Both the position numbers and the translations under genes were made by a program. A stretch of 64,000 bases of DNA from Colletes latitarsis. Taxonomy: Eukaryota > Arthropoda > Insecta > Hymenoptera > Colletidae. Of the stretch, positions 1-13,399 are shown one piece after another. The stretch is from assembly GCF_051014445.1 (NCBI RefSeq), contig NW_027488367.1:29187501-29251500 (forward strand). The letters are read 5' to 3'. Numbering within the stretch: the stretch's first letter is position 1; each line of letters begins with the position of its first letter. The notes under the pieces were generated by a model, which saw only the letters and a program-made list of their open reading frames with translations, ran no database searches and was not told the origin of the DNA.

Positions 1-302
1 AGGATAACGCATGTTAGGTCTAGGTTAGGCCTGGGATTTTCACTCATCAGACTCATACTTTCGCACACTTCACATACTCCTTGAACAGATCCTGGGTTAT
101 TTTCTGGTTTGGATCACGTAGTAATGTGGGACCACACTGAAACAAATAATTAAACCTGGTCTTGATAAATATTTTAGAGGATAACGCAAGTTAGGTCTGG
201 GATAGGTCTGGGATTAGCCCTCATTATGCTCATACTTTCACGTTTTTCACATACTTGTTGAACAGATCCTGGGTTTTTTTCTGGTTCGGATCACGTAGTA
301 GT

Positions 303-312
303 GTGGTACCAC
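303..312. other. Palindrome GTGGTACCAC in the satellite monomer (representative)
   Basis: This 10-bp perfect palindrome occurs once per monomer in a large fraction of monomers. Other monomers carry a broken form, such as GAAGTACAACAC or GTGGGACCACAC. It could be a dimeric protein-binding site or a small cruciform. No known factor is recognised, and it does not match the CENP-B box as I know it. Confidence 0.6.
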
Positions 313-367
313 ACAGATACAGTCCATTAAACCTGGTTTCGATCAATATTTTAGAGGATAACGCATG

Positions 368-389
368 TTAGGTCTGGGTTAGGTCTAGG
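368..389 (+). repeat. Telomere-like 11-bp box pair inside a monomer (representative)
   Basis: Two 11-bp units stand side by side: TTAGGTCTGGG at 368-378 and TTAGGTCTAGG at 379-389. The same pair, with drift, recurs in essentially every monomer; another clear example is TTAGGTCTGGG 61702-61712 followed by ATAGGTCTGGG 61713-61723. Each unit starts with or resembles the insect telomere unit TTAGG. Motifs of this 11-bp shape are, from memory, reported as telomere repeats in some Hymenoptera. Two copies per 176 bp is not a true telomere, so this is either telomere-derived sequence captured by the satellite or a bound motif kept by selection. Confidence 0.75.
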
Positions 390-3300
390 ATTTGCCCTCA
401 TCAGGCTCATACTTTCGCGATTTTCACATACTTGTTGAACAGATCCCGGGTTTTTTTCTGGTTTGGAACACGTAGTAAAGTGGTACCACACTGAAACAGT
501 CGATTAAACCTGGTTTCGATCAATATTTTAGAGGATAACGCAAGTTAGGTCCGGGATAGGTCTGAGATTTGCCCTCATCAGACTCATACTTTCGCACACT
601 TCACATACTCGTTGATCAGACCCTGGGTTTTTTTCTGGTTTGGATCACGTAGTAATGTGGTACCACGCTGAAACAGTCGATTAAACCTGGTTTCGGTCAA
701 TATTATTGAGGATAACGCATGTTAGGTCTAGGTTAGGTCTGGGATTTGCTCCCATCAGGCTCATTCTTTCGCATATTTCTCATACTTGATGGCTAGGTCC
801 GGGGGTTTTTCAGGATTGCATCACGTAGTAATGAAGTACGACACTGAAACAGTCAATTAAACCTGGTTTCCATCAATATTTTAGAGGACAGCGCATGTTA
901 CGTCTAGGTTAGGCCTGGGATATTCACTCATCAGACTCATACTTTCGCATTCTTCAAATACTTGTTGAACGGATATTGGGTTTTTTCTGGTTTGTATCAC
1001 GTAGTAATGTGGTACCACACTGAAACAGTCTATTAAACCTGGTTTCGATCAATATTTTAGAGGCTAACGCAAGTTAGGTCTGGGATAGGTAAGGGTTCGC
1101 CCTCACCATGCTCATACTATCGCGTTTTTCACATACTTGTTGAACTGATCCTGGGTTTTTTCTGGTTTGGATCACGTAGTAATGTGGTACCACGCTGAAA
1201 CAGTCGATTAAACCTGGTTTCGATCAATATTATTGAGGATAACGCATGTTTGGTCTAGGTTAGGCCTGGGATTTTCACTCATCAGACTCATACTTTCGCA
1301 CACTTCACATACTCCTTGAACAGATCCTGGGTTATTTTCTGGTTTGGATCACCTAGTAATGTGGGACCACACTGAAACAGTCAATTAAACCTGGTTTCGA
1401 TCAATATATTAGAGAATAATTCATGTTAGGTCTAGGTTAGGTCTGGGATTTGCTCTCATCAGGCTCATTCTTTCGCATATTTCTCATACTTGATGGCTAG
1501 ATCCTGGGCTTTTTCTGGATTGCATCACGTAGTAATGAAGTACAACACTGAAACAGTCAATTAAACCTGGTTTCGATCAATATTTAAGAGGACAACGCAA
1601 GTTAGGTCTGGGATAGGTCTGGGATTTGCCCTCATCAGGCTCATACTTTCGCGTTTTTCACATACTTGTTGAACTGATCCTGGGTTTTTTCTGGTTTGGA
1701 TCACGTAGTAATGTGGTACCACGCTGAAACAGTCGATTAAACCTGGTTTCGATCAATATTATTGAGGATAACGCATGTTACGTCTAGGTTAGGCCTGGGA
1801 TTTTCACTCATCAGACTCATACTTTCCCATTCTTCTCATACTTGTTGAACGGATCCTGGGTTTTTTCTGGTTTGGATCACGTAGTAATGTGGGACCACAC
1901 TGAAGCATTCCCTTAAACCTGGTCTTGATAAATATTTTAGAGGATAACGCATGTTAGGTCTGGGTTAGGTCTAGGATTTGCCCACATCAGGCTCATTCTT
2001 TCGCATATTTCTCATACTAGATGGCTAGATCGTGGGCTTTTTCTGGATTGCATCACGTAGTAATGAAGTACAGCACTGAAACACTCAATTAAACCTGGTT
2101 TCGATCAATATTATTGAGGATAACGCATGTTAGGTCTAGGTTACGCCTGGGATTTTCACTCATCAGACTCATACTTTCGCATTCTTCACATACTTGTTGA
2201 ACGGATCCTGGATTTTTACTGGTTTGGATCACGTAGTAATGTGGTACCACACTGAAACATTCAATTAAACCTGGTCTTGATAAATATTTTAGAGAGTAAT
2301 TCATGTTAGGTCTAGGTTAGGTCAGGGATTTGCTCTCATCAGGCTCATTCTTTCGCATATTTCTCATACTTGATGGCTAGATCCTGGGCTTTTTTTGGAT
2401 TGCATCACGTAGTAATGAAGTACAACACTGAAACAGTCAATTAAACCTGGTTTCGATCAATATTTTAGAGAATAATTCATGTTAGGTCTAGGTTAGGTCT
2501 GGGATTTGCTCTCATCAGGCTCATTCTTTCGCATATTTCTCATACTTGATGGATAGATCCTGGTCTTTCTCTAGATTGCATCACGTAGTAATGAAGTACA
2601 ACACTGAAACAGTCAATTAAACCTGGTTTCCATCAATATTTTAGAGGACACCGCATGTTTGGTCTAGGTTAGGCCTGGGATTTGCCCTCATCAGGGGCAT
2701 TCTTTCGCAGTTTTAACATACATGTTGACCAGATCGAGGGTTTTTTCTGGTTTGGATCACGTAGTATTGTGGTACCACACTGAAACAGTCCATTAAACCT
2801 GGTTCGGATCAATATTTTAGAGGGTAACGCATGTTAGGTCTAGGTTAGCCCTGGGATTATCACTCATCAGACTCATACTTTCGCATTCTTCACATACTAG
2901 TTGAACGGATCCTGGGTTTTTTCTGGTTTGGTTCGCGTAGTAATGTGGTACCACACTGAAACATTCAATTAAACCTGATCTTGATAAATATTTGAGAGGA
3001 TAACGCATGTTAGGTTTGGGTTAAGTCTAGGATTTGCCCTCATCAGGCTCATACTTTCGCGTTTTTCACACACTTGTTGACCTGATCGAGGGTTTTTTCT
3101 GCTTTGTATCACGTAGTAATGTGGTACCACGCTGAAACAGTCAATTAAACCTGGTTTCGATCAATATTTTAGAGGATAACGCAAGCTAGGTCTGGCATAG
3201 GTCTGGGATTCGCCCTCATCAGACTCCTACTTTCGCGTTTTTCACATACTTGTTGACCTGACCGAGGGTTTTTTCTGCTTTGGATCACGTAGCAAAGTGG

Positions 3301-5127
3301 TACCACACTGAAACAGTCCATTAAACCTGGTTTGGATCAATATTTTAGAGGATAACGAATGTTAGGTCTAGGTTAGCCCTGGGATTTTCACTCATCAGAC
3401 TCATACTTTCGCATTCTTCACATACTTGTTGAACTGATCATGGGTTTTTTCTGGTTTGGATCAGGTAGTGATGTGGTACCACACTGAAACAGTCGATTAG
3501 ACCTGGTTTCGATCAATATTTTAGACGATAACGCAAGATAGGTCTGGGATAGGTCTGGGATTTGACCTCATCAGACTCATACTTTCGCACACTTCACATA
3601 CTCGTTGAACAGATCCTGGGATATTTTCTGGTTTGGATCACAAAGTAATGTGGTAGCACACTGAAACAGTCGATTAAACCAGGTGTCGATCAATATTTTA
3701 GAGTATAACTCATGTTAGGTCTAGGTTAGGCCTGGGATTTTCATTTATCAGACTCATACTTTCGCATTCTTCACATACTTGTTGAAAGGATTCTGGGTTT
3801 TTTCTGGTTTGGATCACGTAGTAATGTGGGACCACACTGAAACTGTCAATTAAACCTGGTTTCGATCAATATTTTAGAGAATAATTCATGTTAGGTCTAG
3901 GTTAGGTCTGGGATTTGCTCTCATCAGGCTCATTCTTTCGCATATTTCTCATACATGTTGAACAGATCCTGGGTTTTTTCTGGTTTGGATCACGCAGTAA
4001 TGTGGGACCACACTGAAACAATCAATTAAACCTGGTCTTGATAAATATTTTAGAGGATAACGCATCTTAGGTCTGGGTTAGGTCTAAGATTTGCCCTCAT
4101 CAGGCTCATACTTTCGCGTTTTTCACATACTCGTTGAACAGATCCTGGGTTATTTTCTGGTTTGGATCACATAGTAAAGTGGTACCACACTGAAACAGTC
4201 GATTAAACCAGGTTTCGATCAATATTTTAGAGTATAACTCATGTTAGGTCTAGGTTAGGCCTGGGATTTTCACTGATCAGACTCATACTTTCGCATTCTT
4301 CACATACTTGTAAACGGATCCGGGGTTTTTTCTGGTTTGGATCACGTAGTAATGTGGTACCACACTGAAACAGTCAATTAAACCAGGTCTTGATAAATAT
4401 TTTAGATGATAACGCAGGTTAGGCCTGGGTTAGTTCTAGGATTTGCCCTCATCAGGCTCATACTTTCGCATATTTCTCATACTTCGTGGCTAGATCCTGG
4501 GCTATTTCTGGATTGGATCACGTAGTAATGTGGTACCACACTGATACAGTCGATTAAACCAGGTTTCGATCAATATTTTAGAGTATAATTCATGTTAGGT
4601 CTAGGTTATGTCTGGGATTTGCTCTCATCAGGCTCATTCTTTCGCATTTTTCACATACTTGTTGAACAGATCCTGGGCTTTTTCTGGTATGGATCACGTA
4701 GTAATGTGGTACCACACTGAAACATTCAGTTAAACCTGGTCTTGATAAATATTTTTGAGGATAACGCATGTTAGGTCTGGGTTAGGTCTAGGATTTGCCC
4801 TCATCAGGCTCATACCTTCGCATATTTCTTATACTTCATGGATAGATCCTGGGTTTTTTTCTGGTTTGGATCACGTAGTAGTGTGGTACCACACTGAAAC
4901 TGTCCATTAAGCCTGGTTTCGATCAATATTTTTGAGGATAACGCGTGTTAGGTCTAGGTTAGGCCGAGGATTTTCACTCATCAGACTCATACTTTTGCAT
5001 TCTTCACATACTTGTTGAACGGATCCTGGGGTTTTACTGGTTTGGATCACGTAGTAATGTGGTACCACACTGAAACAGTCAATTAAACCTGGTTTCGATC
5101 AATATTTTAGAGAATAATTCATGTTAG

Positions 5128-8100
5128 GTCTAGGTTAGGTCTGGGATTTGCTTTCATCAGGCTCATTCTTTCGCATATTTCTCATACTTAATGGCTAGAT
5201 CCTGGGCTTTTTCTGGATTGCATCACGTAGTAATGTAGTACCACACTGAAACAGTCAATGAAACCTGGTTTCCATCAATATTTTAGAGGACAACGCAAGT
5301 TAGGTCTAGGTAAGGCCTGAGATTTTCACTGATCAGACTCATACTTTCGCATCCTTCACATACTTGTTGAACGGATCCTGGGTTTTTTCTGGTTTGGATC
5401 ACGTAGTAATGTGGTACCACACTGAAACGGTCAATTAAACCTGGTTTCGATCAATATTTTAGAGGATAAGGCAAGTTAGGTGTGGGATAGGTCTGGGATT
5501 TGCCCTCATCAGGCTCATACTTTCGCGTTTTTCACATACTTGTTGAACAGATCATGGGTTTTTTCTGGTTTGGGTCACGTAGTAGTGTGATACCACACTG
5601 AAACAGTCGATTAGACCTGGTTTCGATCAATATTTTAGAGGATAACGCATGTTAGGTCTAGGATAGCCCTGGGATTTTCACTCATCAGACTCATACTTTC
5701 GCATTCTTCACATACTTGTTGAACTGATCCTGGGTTTTTTCTGGTTTGGATCACGTAGTAATGTGGTACCACACTGACACAGTCGATTAAACCTGGTTTC
5801 GATCAATATTTTAGAGGATAACGCAAGCTAGGTCTGGGATAGGTCTGGGATTTGACCTCATCAGACTCATACTTTCGCACACTTCACATACTCGTTGAAC
5901 AGATCCTGGGTTTTTTCTGGTTTGGATCACGTAGTAATGTGGGACCACACTGAAACAATCAATTAAACCTGGTCTTGATAAATATTTTAGAGGATAACGC
6001 ATGTTAGGTCTGGGTTTGGTCTAGGATTTACCCTCATCAGGCTCATACTTTCGCATATTTCTCATACTTCATGGCTAGATCCTGGGCTGTTTCTGGATAG
6101 TATCACGTAGTAATGTGGTACCATGCTGAAACAGTCAATTAAACCTGGTTTCGATCAATATTTTAGAGGATAACGCAAGTTACGTCTGGGATAGGTCTAG
6201 GATTTGCCCTCATCAGGCTCTTACTTTCGCATATTTCTCATACTTCATGGCTAGATCCTGGGCTATTTCTGGATTGGATCACGTAGTAAAGTGATACCAC
6301 ACTGAAACATTCAATGAAACCTGGTTTCCATCAATATTTTAGAGGACAACGCAAGTTCGGTCTAGGTAAGGCCTGTGATTTTCACTGATCAGACTCATAC
6401 TTTCGCATCCTTCACATACTTGTTGAACAAATCCTGGGTTTTTTCTGGTTTGGATCACGTAGTAATGTGGTGCCACACTGAAACGGTCAATTAAACCTGG
6501 TTTCGATCAATATTTTAGAGGATAACGCAAGTTACGTCTGGGATAGGTCTAGGATTTGCCCTCATCAGGCTCTTACTTTCGCATATTTCTCATACTTCAT
6601 GGCTAGATCCTGGGCTATTTCTGGATTGGATCACGTAGAAAAGTGGTACCACACTGAAACATTCAATGAAACCTGGTCTGGATAAATATTTTAGAGGATA
6701 ACGCATCTTAGGTCTGGGTTAGGTCTAAGATTTGCCCTCATCAGGCTCACAGTTTCGCGTTTTTCACATACTTGTTGATCAGATCATGGGGTTTTTCTGG
6801 TTTGGGTCACGTAGTAGTGTGACACCACACTGAAACAGTCGATTAAACCTGGCTTCGATCAATATTTTAGTGGATAACGCATATTAGGTCTAGGTTAGCA
6901 CTGGGATTTTCACTCATCACACTCATACTTTCGCATTCTTCACATACTTGTTGAACTGATCCTGGGTTTTTTCTGGTTTGGATCACGTAGTAATGTGGTA
7001 CCACACTGAAACAGTCGATTGAACCTGGTCTCGATCAATATTTTAGAGAATAATTCATGTTAGGTCTAGGTTAGGTCTGGGATTTGCTCTCATCTGGCTC
7101 ATTCTTTCGCATATTTCTCATACTTGATGGCTAGATCCTGGGCTTTTTCTGGATTGCATCACGTAGTAATGTAGTACAACACTGAAACAGTCAATTGAAC
7201 CTGGTTTCCATCAATATCTTAGAGGACAACGCAAGTTAGGTCTGGGATATGTCTGGGATTTGCCCTCATCAGGCTCATACTTTCGCGTTTTTCACATACT
7301 CGTTGAACAGATCCTGGGTTATTTTCTGGTTTGGATCACATAGTAATGTGGTACCACACTGAAACAGTCGATTAAACCAGGTTTCGATCAATATTTTAGA
7401 GGATAACGAAAGTTATGTCTAGGTTAGGTCTAGGATTTGCCCTCATCAGGCTTCTACCTTCGCATATTTCTTATACTTCATGGATAGATCATGGGCTATT
7501 TTCTGGTTTGGATCACATAGTAATGTGGTACCACGCTGAAACAGTCGATTAAACCAGGTTTCGATCAATATTTTTGAGGATAACGCATGTTAGGTCTAGG
7601 TTAGGCCTGGGATTTTCACTCATCAGACTCATTCTTTCGCATTGTTCACATACTTGTTGAACGGATCGTGGGTTTTTTCTGGTTTGGATCACGTAGTAAT
7701 GTGGGACCACACTGAAACAATCAATTAAACCTGGTCTTGATAAATATTTTAGAGGATAACGCATGTTAGGTCTGGGTTAGGTCTTGGATTTGCTCTCGTC
7801 AGGCTCATACTTTCGCATATTTCTCATACCTCATGGCTAGATCCTGGGCTATTTCTGGATTGGATCACGTAGTAATGTGGTACCACACTGAAACAGTCAA
7901 TTAAACCTGGTTTCGATCAATATTTTAGAGGATAACGCAAGTTAGGTCTGGGATAGGTCGGGGATTTGCCCTCATCAGGGTCATACTTTCGCAGTTTTAA
8001 TTTGCATGTTGACCTGATCGAGGGTTTTTTCTGCTTTGGATCACGTAGTAAAGTGGTACCACACTAAAACAGTCAATTAAACCTGGTTTCGATCAATATT

Positions 8101-11100
8101 TTAGAGGATAACGCATGTTAGGTCTGGGTTAGGTCTAGGATTTGCCCTCATCAGGCTTACACTTTCGCATATTTCTCATACTTCATGGCTAGATCCTGGG
8201 CTGTTTCTGGATTGTATCACGTAGTAATGTGGTACCACGCTGAAACAGTCAATTAAACCTGGTTTCGATCAATATTTCAGAGGATAACGCAAGTTAGGTC
8301 TGGGATAGGTCTAGGATTTGCCCTCATCAGGCTCTTCCTTTCGCATATTTCTCATACTTCATGGCTAGATCCTGGGCTGTTTCTGGATTGTATCACGTAG
8401 CAATGTGGTACCACGCTGAAACAGTCAATTAAACCTTGTTTCGATCAATATTTTAGTGGATAACGCAAGTTAGGTTTGGGATAGGTCTAGGATTTGCCCT
8501 CATCAGGCTCATACTTTCGCATATTTCTCATACTTCATGGCTAGATCCTGGGTTTTTTCTGGTTTGGATAACGTAGTAGTGTGGTACCACACTGAAGCAG
8601 TCCATTAAACCTGGTTTGGATCAATATTTTAGAGGATAACGCATGTTAGGTCTAGGTTAGGTCTGGGATTTTCACTCATCACACTCATACTTTCGCATTC
8701 TTCACATACTTGTTGAACTGATCCTGGGTTTTTTTCTGGTTTGGATCACGTAGTAATGTGGTACCACACTGAAACAGTCGATTGAACCTGGTCTCGATCA
8801 ATATTTTAGAGAATAATTCATGTTAGGTCTGGGTTAGGTCTGGGATTTGCTTTCATCAGGCTCATTCTTTCGCATATTTCTCATACTTAATGGCTAGATC
8901 CTGGGCTTTTTCTGGATTGCATCACGTAGTAATGTAGTACCACACTGAAACAGTCAATGAAACCTGGTTTCCATCAATATTTTAGAGGACAACGCAAGTT
9001 AGGTCTAGGTAAGGCCTGAGATTTTCACTGATCAGACTCATACTTTCGCATCCTTCACATACTTGTTGAACGGATCCTGGGTTTTTTCTGGTTTGGATCA
9101 CGTAGTAATGTGGTACCACACTGAAACGGTCAATTAAACCTGGTTTCGATCAATATTTTAGAGGATAAGGCAAGTTAGGTGTGGGATAGGTCTGGGATTT
9201 GCCCTCATCAGGCTCATACTTTCGCGTTTTTCACATACTTGTTGAACAGATCATGGGTTTTTTCTGGTTTGGGTCACGTAGTAGTGTGATACCACACTGA
9301 AACAGTCGATTAGACCTGGTTTCGATCAATATTTTAGAGGATAACGCATGTTAGGTCTAGGATAGCCCTGGGATTTTCACTCATCAGACTCATACTTTCG
9401 CATTCTTCACATACTTGTTGAACTGATCCTGGGTTTTTTCTGGTTTGGATCACGTAGTAATGTGGTACCACACTGACACAGTCGATTAAACCTGGTTTCG
9501 ATCAATATTTTAGAGGATAACGCAAGCTAGGTCTGGGATAGGTCTGGGATTTGACCTCATCAGACTCATACTTTCGCACACTTCACATACTCGTTGAACA
9601 GATCCTGGGTTTTTTCTGGTTTGGATCACGTAGTAATGTGGGACCACACTGAAACAATCAATTAAACCTGGTCTTGATAAATATTTTAGAGGATAACGCA
9701 TGTTAGGTCTGGGTTTGGTCTAGGATTTACCCTCATCAGGCTCATACTTTCGCATATTTCTCATACTTCATGGCTAGATCCTGGGCTGTTTCTGGATAGT
9801 ATCACGTAGTAATGTGGTACCATGCTGAAACAGTCAATTAAACCTGGTTTCGATCAATATTTTAGAGGATAACGCAAGTTACGTCTGGGATAGGTCTAGG
9901 ATTTGCCCTCATCAGGCTCTTACTTTCGCATATTTCTCATACTTCATGGCTAGATCCTGGGCTATTTCTGGATTGGATCACGTAGTAAAGTGATACCACA
10001 CTGAAACATTCAATGAAACCTGGTTTCCATCAATATTTTAGAGGACAACGCAAGTTCGGTCTAGGTAAGGCCTGTGATTTTCACTGATCAGACTCATACT
10101 TTCGCATCCTTCACATACTTGTTGAACAAATCCTGGGTTTTTTCTGGTTTGGATCACGTAGTAATGTGGTGCCACACTGAAACGGTCAATTAAACCTGGT
10201 TTCGATCAATATTTTAGAGGATAACGCAAGTTACGTCTGGGATAGGTCTAGGATTTGCCCTCATCAGGCTCTTACTTTCGCATATTTCTCATACTTCATG
10301 GCTAGATCCTGGGCTATTTCTGGATTGGATCACGTAGAAAAGTGGTACCACACTGAAACATTCAATGAAACCTGGTCTGGATAAATATTTTAGAGGATAA
10401 CGCATCTTAGGTCTGGGTTAGGTCTAAGATTTGCCCTCATCAGGCTCACAGTTTCGCGTTTTTCACATACTTGTTGATCAGATCATGGGGTTTTTCTGGT
10501 TTGGGTCACGTAGTAGTGTGACACCACACTGAAACAGTCGATTAAACCTGGCTTCGATCAATATTTTAGTGGATAACGCATATTAGGTCTAGGTTAGCAC
10601 TGGGATTTTCACTCATCACACTCATACTTTCGCATTCTTCACATACTTGTTGAACTGATCCTGGGTTTTTTCTGGTTTGGATCACGTAGTAATGTGGTAC
10701 CACACTGAAACAGTCGATTGAACCTGGTCTCGATCAATATTTTAGAGAATAATTCATGTTAGGTCTAGGTTAGGTCTGGGATTTGCTCTCATCTGGCTCA
10801 TTCTTTCGCATATTTCTCATACTTGATGGCTAGATCCTGGGCTTTTTCTGGATTGCATCACGTAGTAATGTAGTACAACACTGAAACAGTCAATTGAACC
10901 TGGTTTCCATCAATATCTTAGAGGACAACGCAAGTTAGGTCTGGGATATGTCTGGGATTTGCCCTCATCAGGCTCATACTTTCGCGTTTTTCACATACTC
11001 GTTGAACAGATCCTGGGTTATTTTCTGGTTTGGATCACATAGTAATGTGGTACCACACTGAAACAGTCGATTAAACCAGGTTTCGATCAATATTTTAGAG

Positions 11101-12525
11101 GATAACGAAAGTTATGTCTAGGTTAGGTCTAGGATTTGCCCTCATCAGGCTTCTACCTTCGCATATTTCTTATACTTCATGGATAGATCATGGGCTATTT
11201 TCTGGTTTGGATCACATAGTAATGTGGTACCACGCTGAAACAGTCGATTAAACCAGGTTTCGATCAATATTTTTGAGGATAACGCATGTTAGGTCTAGGT
11301 TAGGCCTGGGATTTTCACTCATCAGACTCATTCTTTCGCATTGTTCACATACTTGTTGAACGGATCGTGGGTTTTTTCTGGTTTGGATCACGTAGTAATG
11401 TGGGACCACACTGAAACAATCAATTAAACCTGGTCTTGATAAATATTTTAGAGGATAACGCATGTTAGGTCTGGGTTAGGTCTTGGATTTGCTCTCGTCA
11501 GGCTCATACTTTCGCATATTTCTCATACCTCATGGCTAGATCCTGGGCTATTTCTGGATTGGATCACGTAGTAATGTGGTACCACACTGAAACAGTCAAT
11601 TAAACCTGGTTTCGATCAATATTTTAGAGGATAACGCAAGTTAGGTCTGGGATAGGTCGGGGATTTGCCCTCATCAGGGTCATACTTTCGCAGTTTTAAT
11701 TTGCATGTTGACCTGATCGAGGGTTTTTTCTGCTTTGGATCACGTAGTAAAGTGGTACCACACTAAAACAGTCAATTAAACCTGGTTTCGATCAATATTT
11801 TAGAGGATAACGCATGTTAGGTCTGGGTTAGGTCTAGGATTTGCCCTCATCAGGCTTACACTTTCGCATATTTCTCATACTTCATGGCTAGATCCTGGGC
11901 TGTTTCTGGATTGTATCACGTAGTAATGTGGTACCACGCTGAAACAGTCAATTAAACCTGGTTTCGATCAATATTTCAGAGGATAACGCAAGTTAGGTCT
12001 GGGATAGGTCTAGGATTTGCCCTCATCAGGCTCTTCCTTTCGCATATTTCTCATACTTCATGGCTAGATCCTGGGCTGTTTCTGGATTGTATCACGTAGC
12101 AATGTGGTACCACGCTGAAACAGTCAATTAAACCTTGTTTCGATCAATATTTTAGTGGATAACGCAAGTTAGGTTTGGGATAGGTCTAGGATTTGCCCTC
12201 ATCAGGCTCATACTTTCGCATATTTCTCATACTTCATGGCTAGATCCTGGGTTTTTTCTGGTTTGGATAACGTAGTAGTGTGGTACCACACTGAAGCAGT
12301 CCATTAAACCTGGTTTGGATCAATATTTTAGAGGATAACGCATGTTAGGTCTAGGTTAGGTCTGGGATTTTCACTCATCACACTCATACTTTCGCATTCT
12401 TCACATACTTGTTGAACTGATCCTGGGTTTTTTCTGGTTTGGATCACGTAGTAATGTGGTACCACACTGAAACAGTCGATTGAACCTGGTCTCGATCAAT
12501 ATTTTAGAGAATAATTCATGTTAGG
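5128..12525 (+). repeat. Tandem 3.70-kb higher-order duplication (2 x 21 monomers)
   Basis: The stretch about 5128-8826 is repeated almost base for base at about 8827-12525, offset 3699 bp or 21 monomers. Distinctive variants repeat in both copies, such as the GAGGATAAGGCAAG monomer at 5459 and 9158 and the GATAGCCCTGGG variant at 5663 and 9362. One difference is a run of seven T near 8730 against six near 12429. To the left of 5127 the two sequences diverge at once, so the boundary is sharp. Near-identity means a recent unequal exchange or segmental duplication, or an assembly effect. Confidence 0.88.
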
Positions 12526-13399
12526 TCTGGGTTAGGTCTGGGATTTGCTCTCATCTGGCTCATTCTTTCGCATATTTCTCATACTTGATGGCTAGATCCT
12601 GGGCTTTTTCTGGATTGCATCACGTAGTAATGTAGTACAACACTGAAACAGTCAATTGACCCTGGTTTCCATCAATATCTTAGAGGACAACGCAAGTTAG
12701 GTCTGGGATATGTCTGGGATTTGCCCTCATCAGGCTCATACTTTCGCGTTTTTCACATACTCGTTGAACAGATCCTGGGTTATTTTCTGGTTTGGATCAC
12801 ATAGTAATGTGGTACCACACTGAAACAGTCGATTAAACCAGGTTTCGATCAATATTTTAGAGGATAACGAAAGTTATGTCTAGGTTAGGTCTAGGATTTG
12901 CCCTCATCAGGCTTCTACCTTCGCATATTTCTTATACTTCATGGATAGATCATGGGCTATTTTCTGGTTTGGATCACATAGTAATGTGGTACCACGCTGA
13001 AACAGTCGATTAAACCAGGTTTCGATCAATATTTTTGAGGATAACGCATGTTAGGTCTAGGTTAGGCCTGGGATTTTCACTCATCAGACTCATTCTTTCG
13101 CATTGTTCACATACTTGTTGAACGGATCGTGGGTTTTTTCTGGTTTGGATCACGTAGTAATGTGGGACCACACTGAAACAATCAATTAAACCTGGTCTTG
13201 ATAAATATTTTAGAGGATAACGCATGTTAGGTCTGGGTTAGGTCTTGGATTTGCTCTCGTCAGGCTCATACTTTCGCATATTTCTCATACCTCATGGCTA
13301 GATCCTGGGCTATTTCTGGATTGGATCACGTAGTAATGTGGTACCACACTGAAACAGTCAATTAAACCTGGTTTCGATCAATATTTTAGAGGATAACGC
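12525..13399 (+). repeat. Partial third copy, offset 1762 bp (10 monomers)
   Basis: About five monomers here repeat 10763-11637 at an offset of 1762 bp (10 monomers). The match stops after GGATAACGCA near 13399, where 11638 continues with AGTTAGG but this copy continues with TCTTAGG. Weaker similarity extends left to about 12365. It shows a second, shorter amplification register nested on the 3.70-kb unit. Confidence 0.75.

Noticed and set aside
303..312. CENP-B box
   Set aside because: No stretch of the monomer matches the TTCG....A..CGGG core pattern; only the general idea of a periodic binding site remains.
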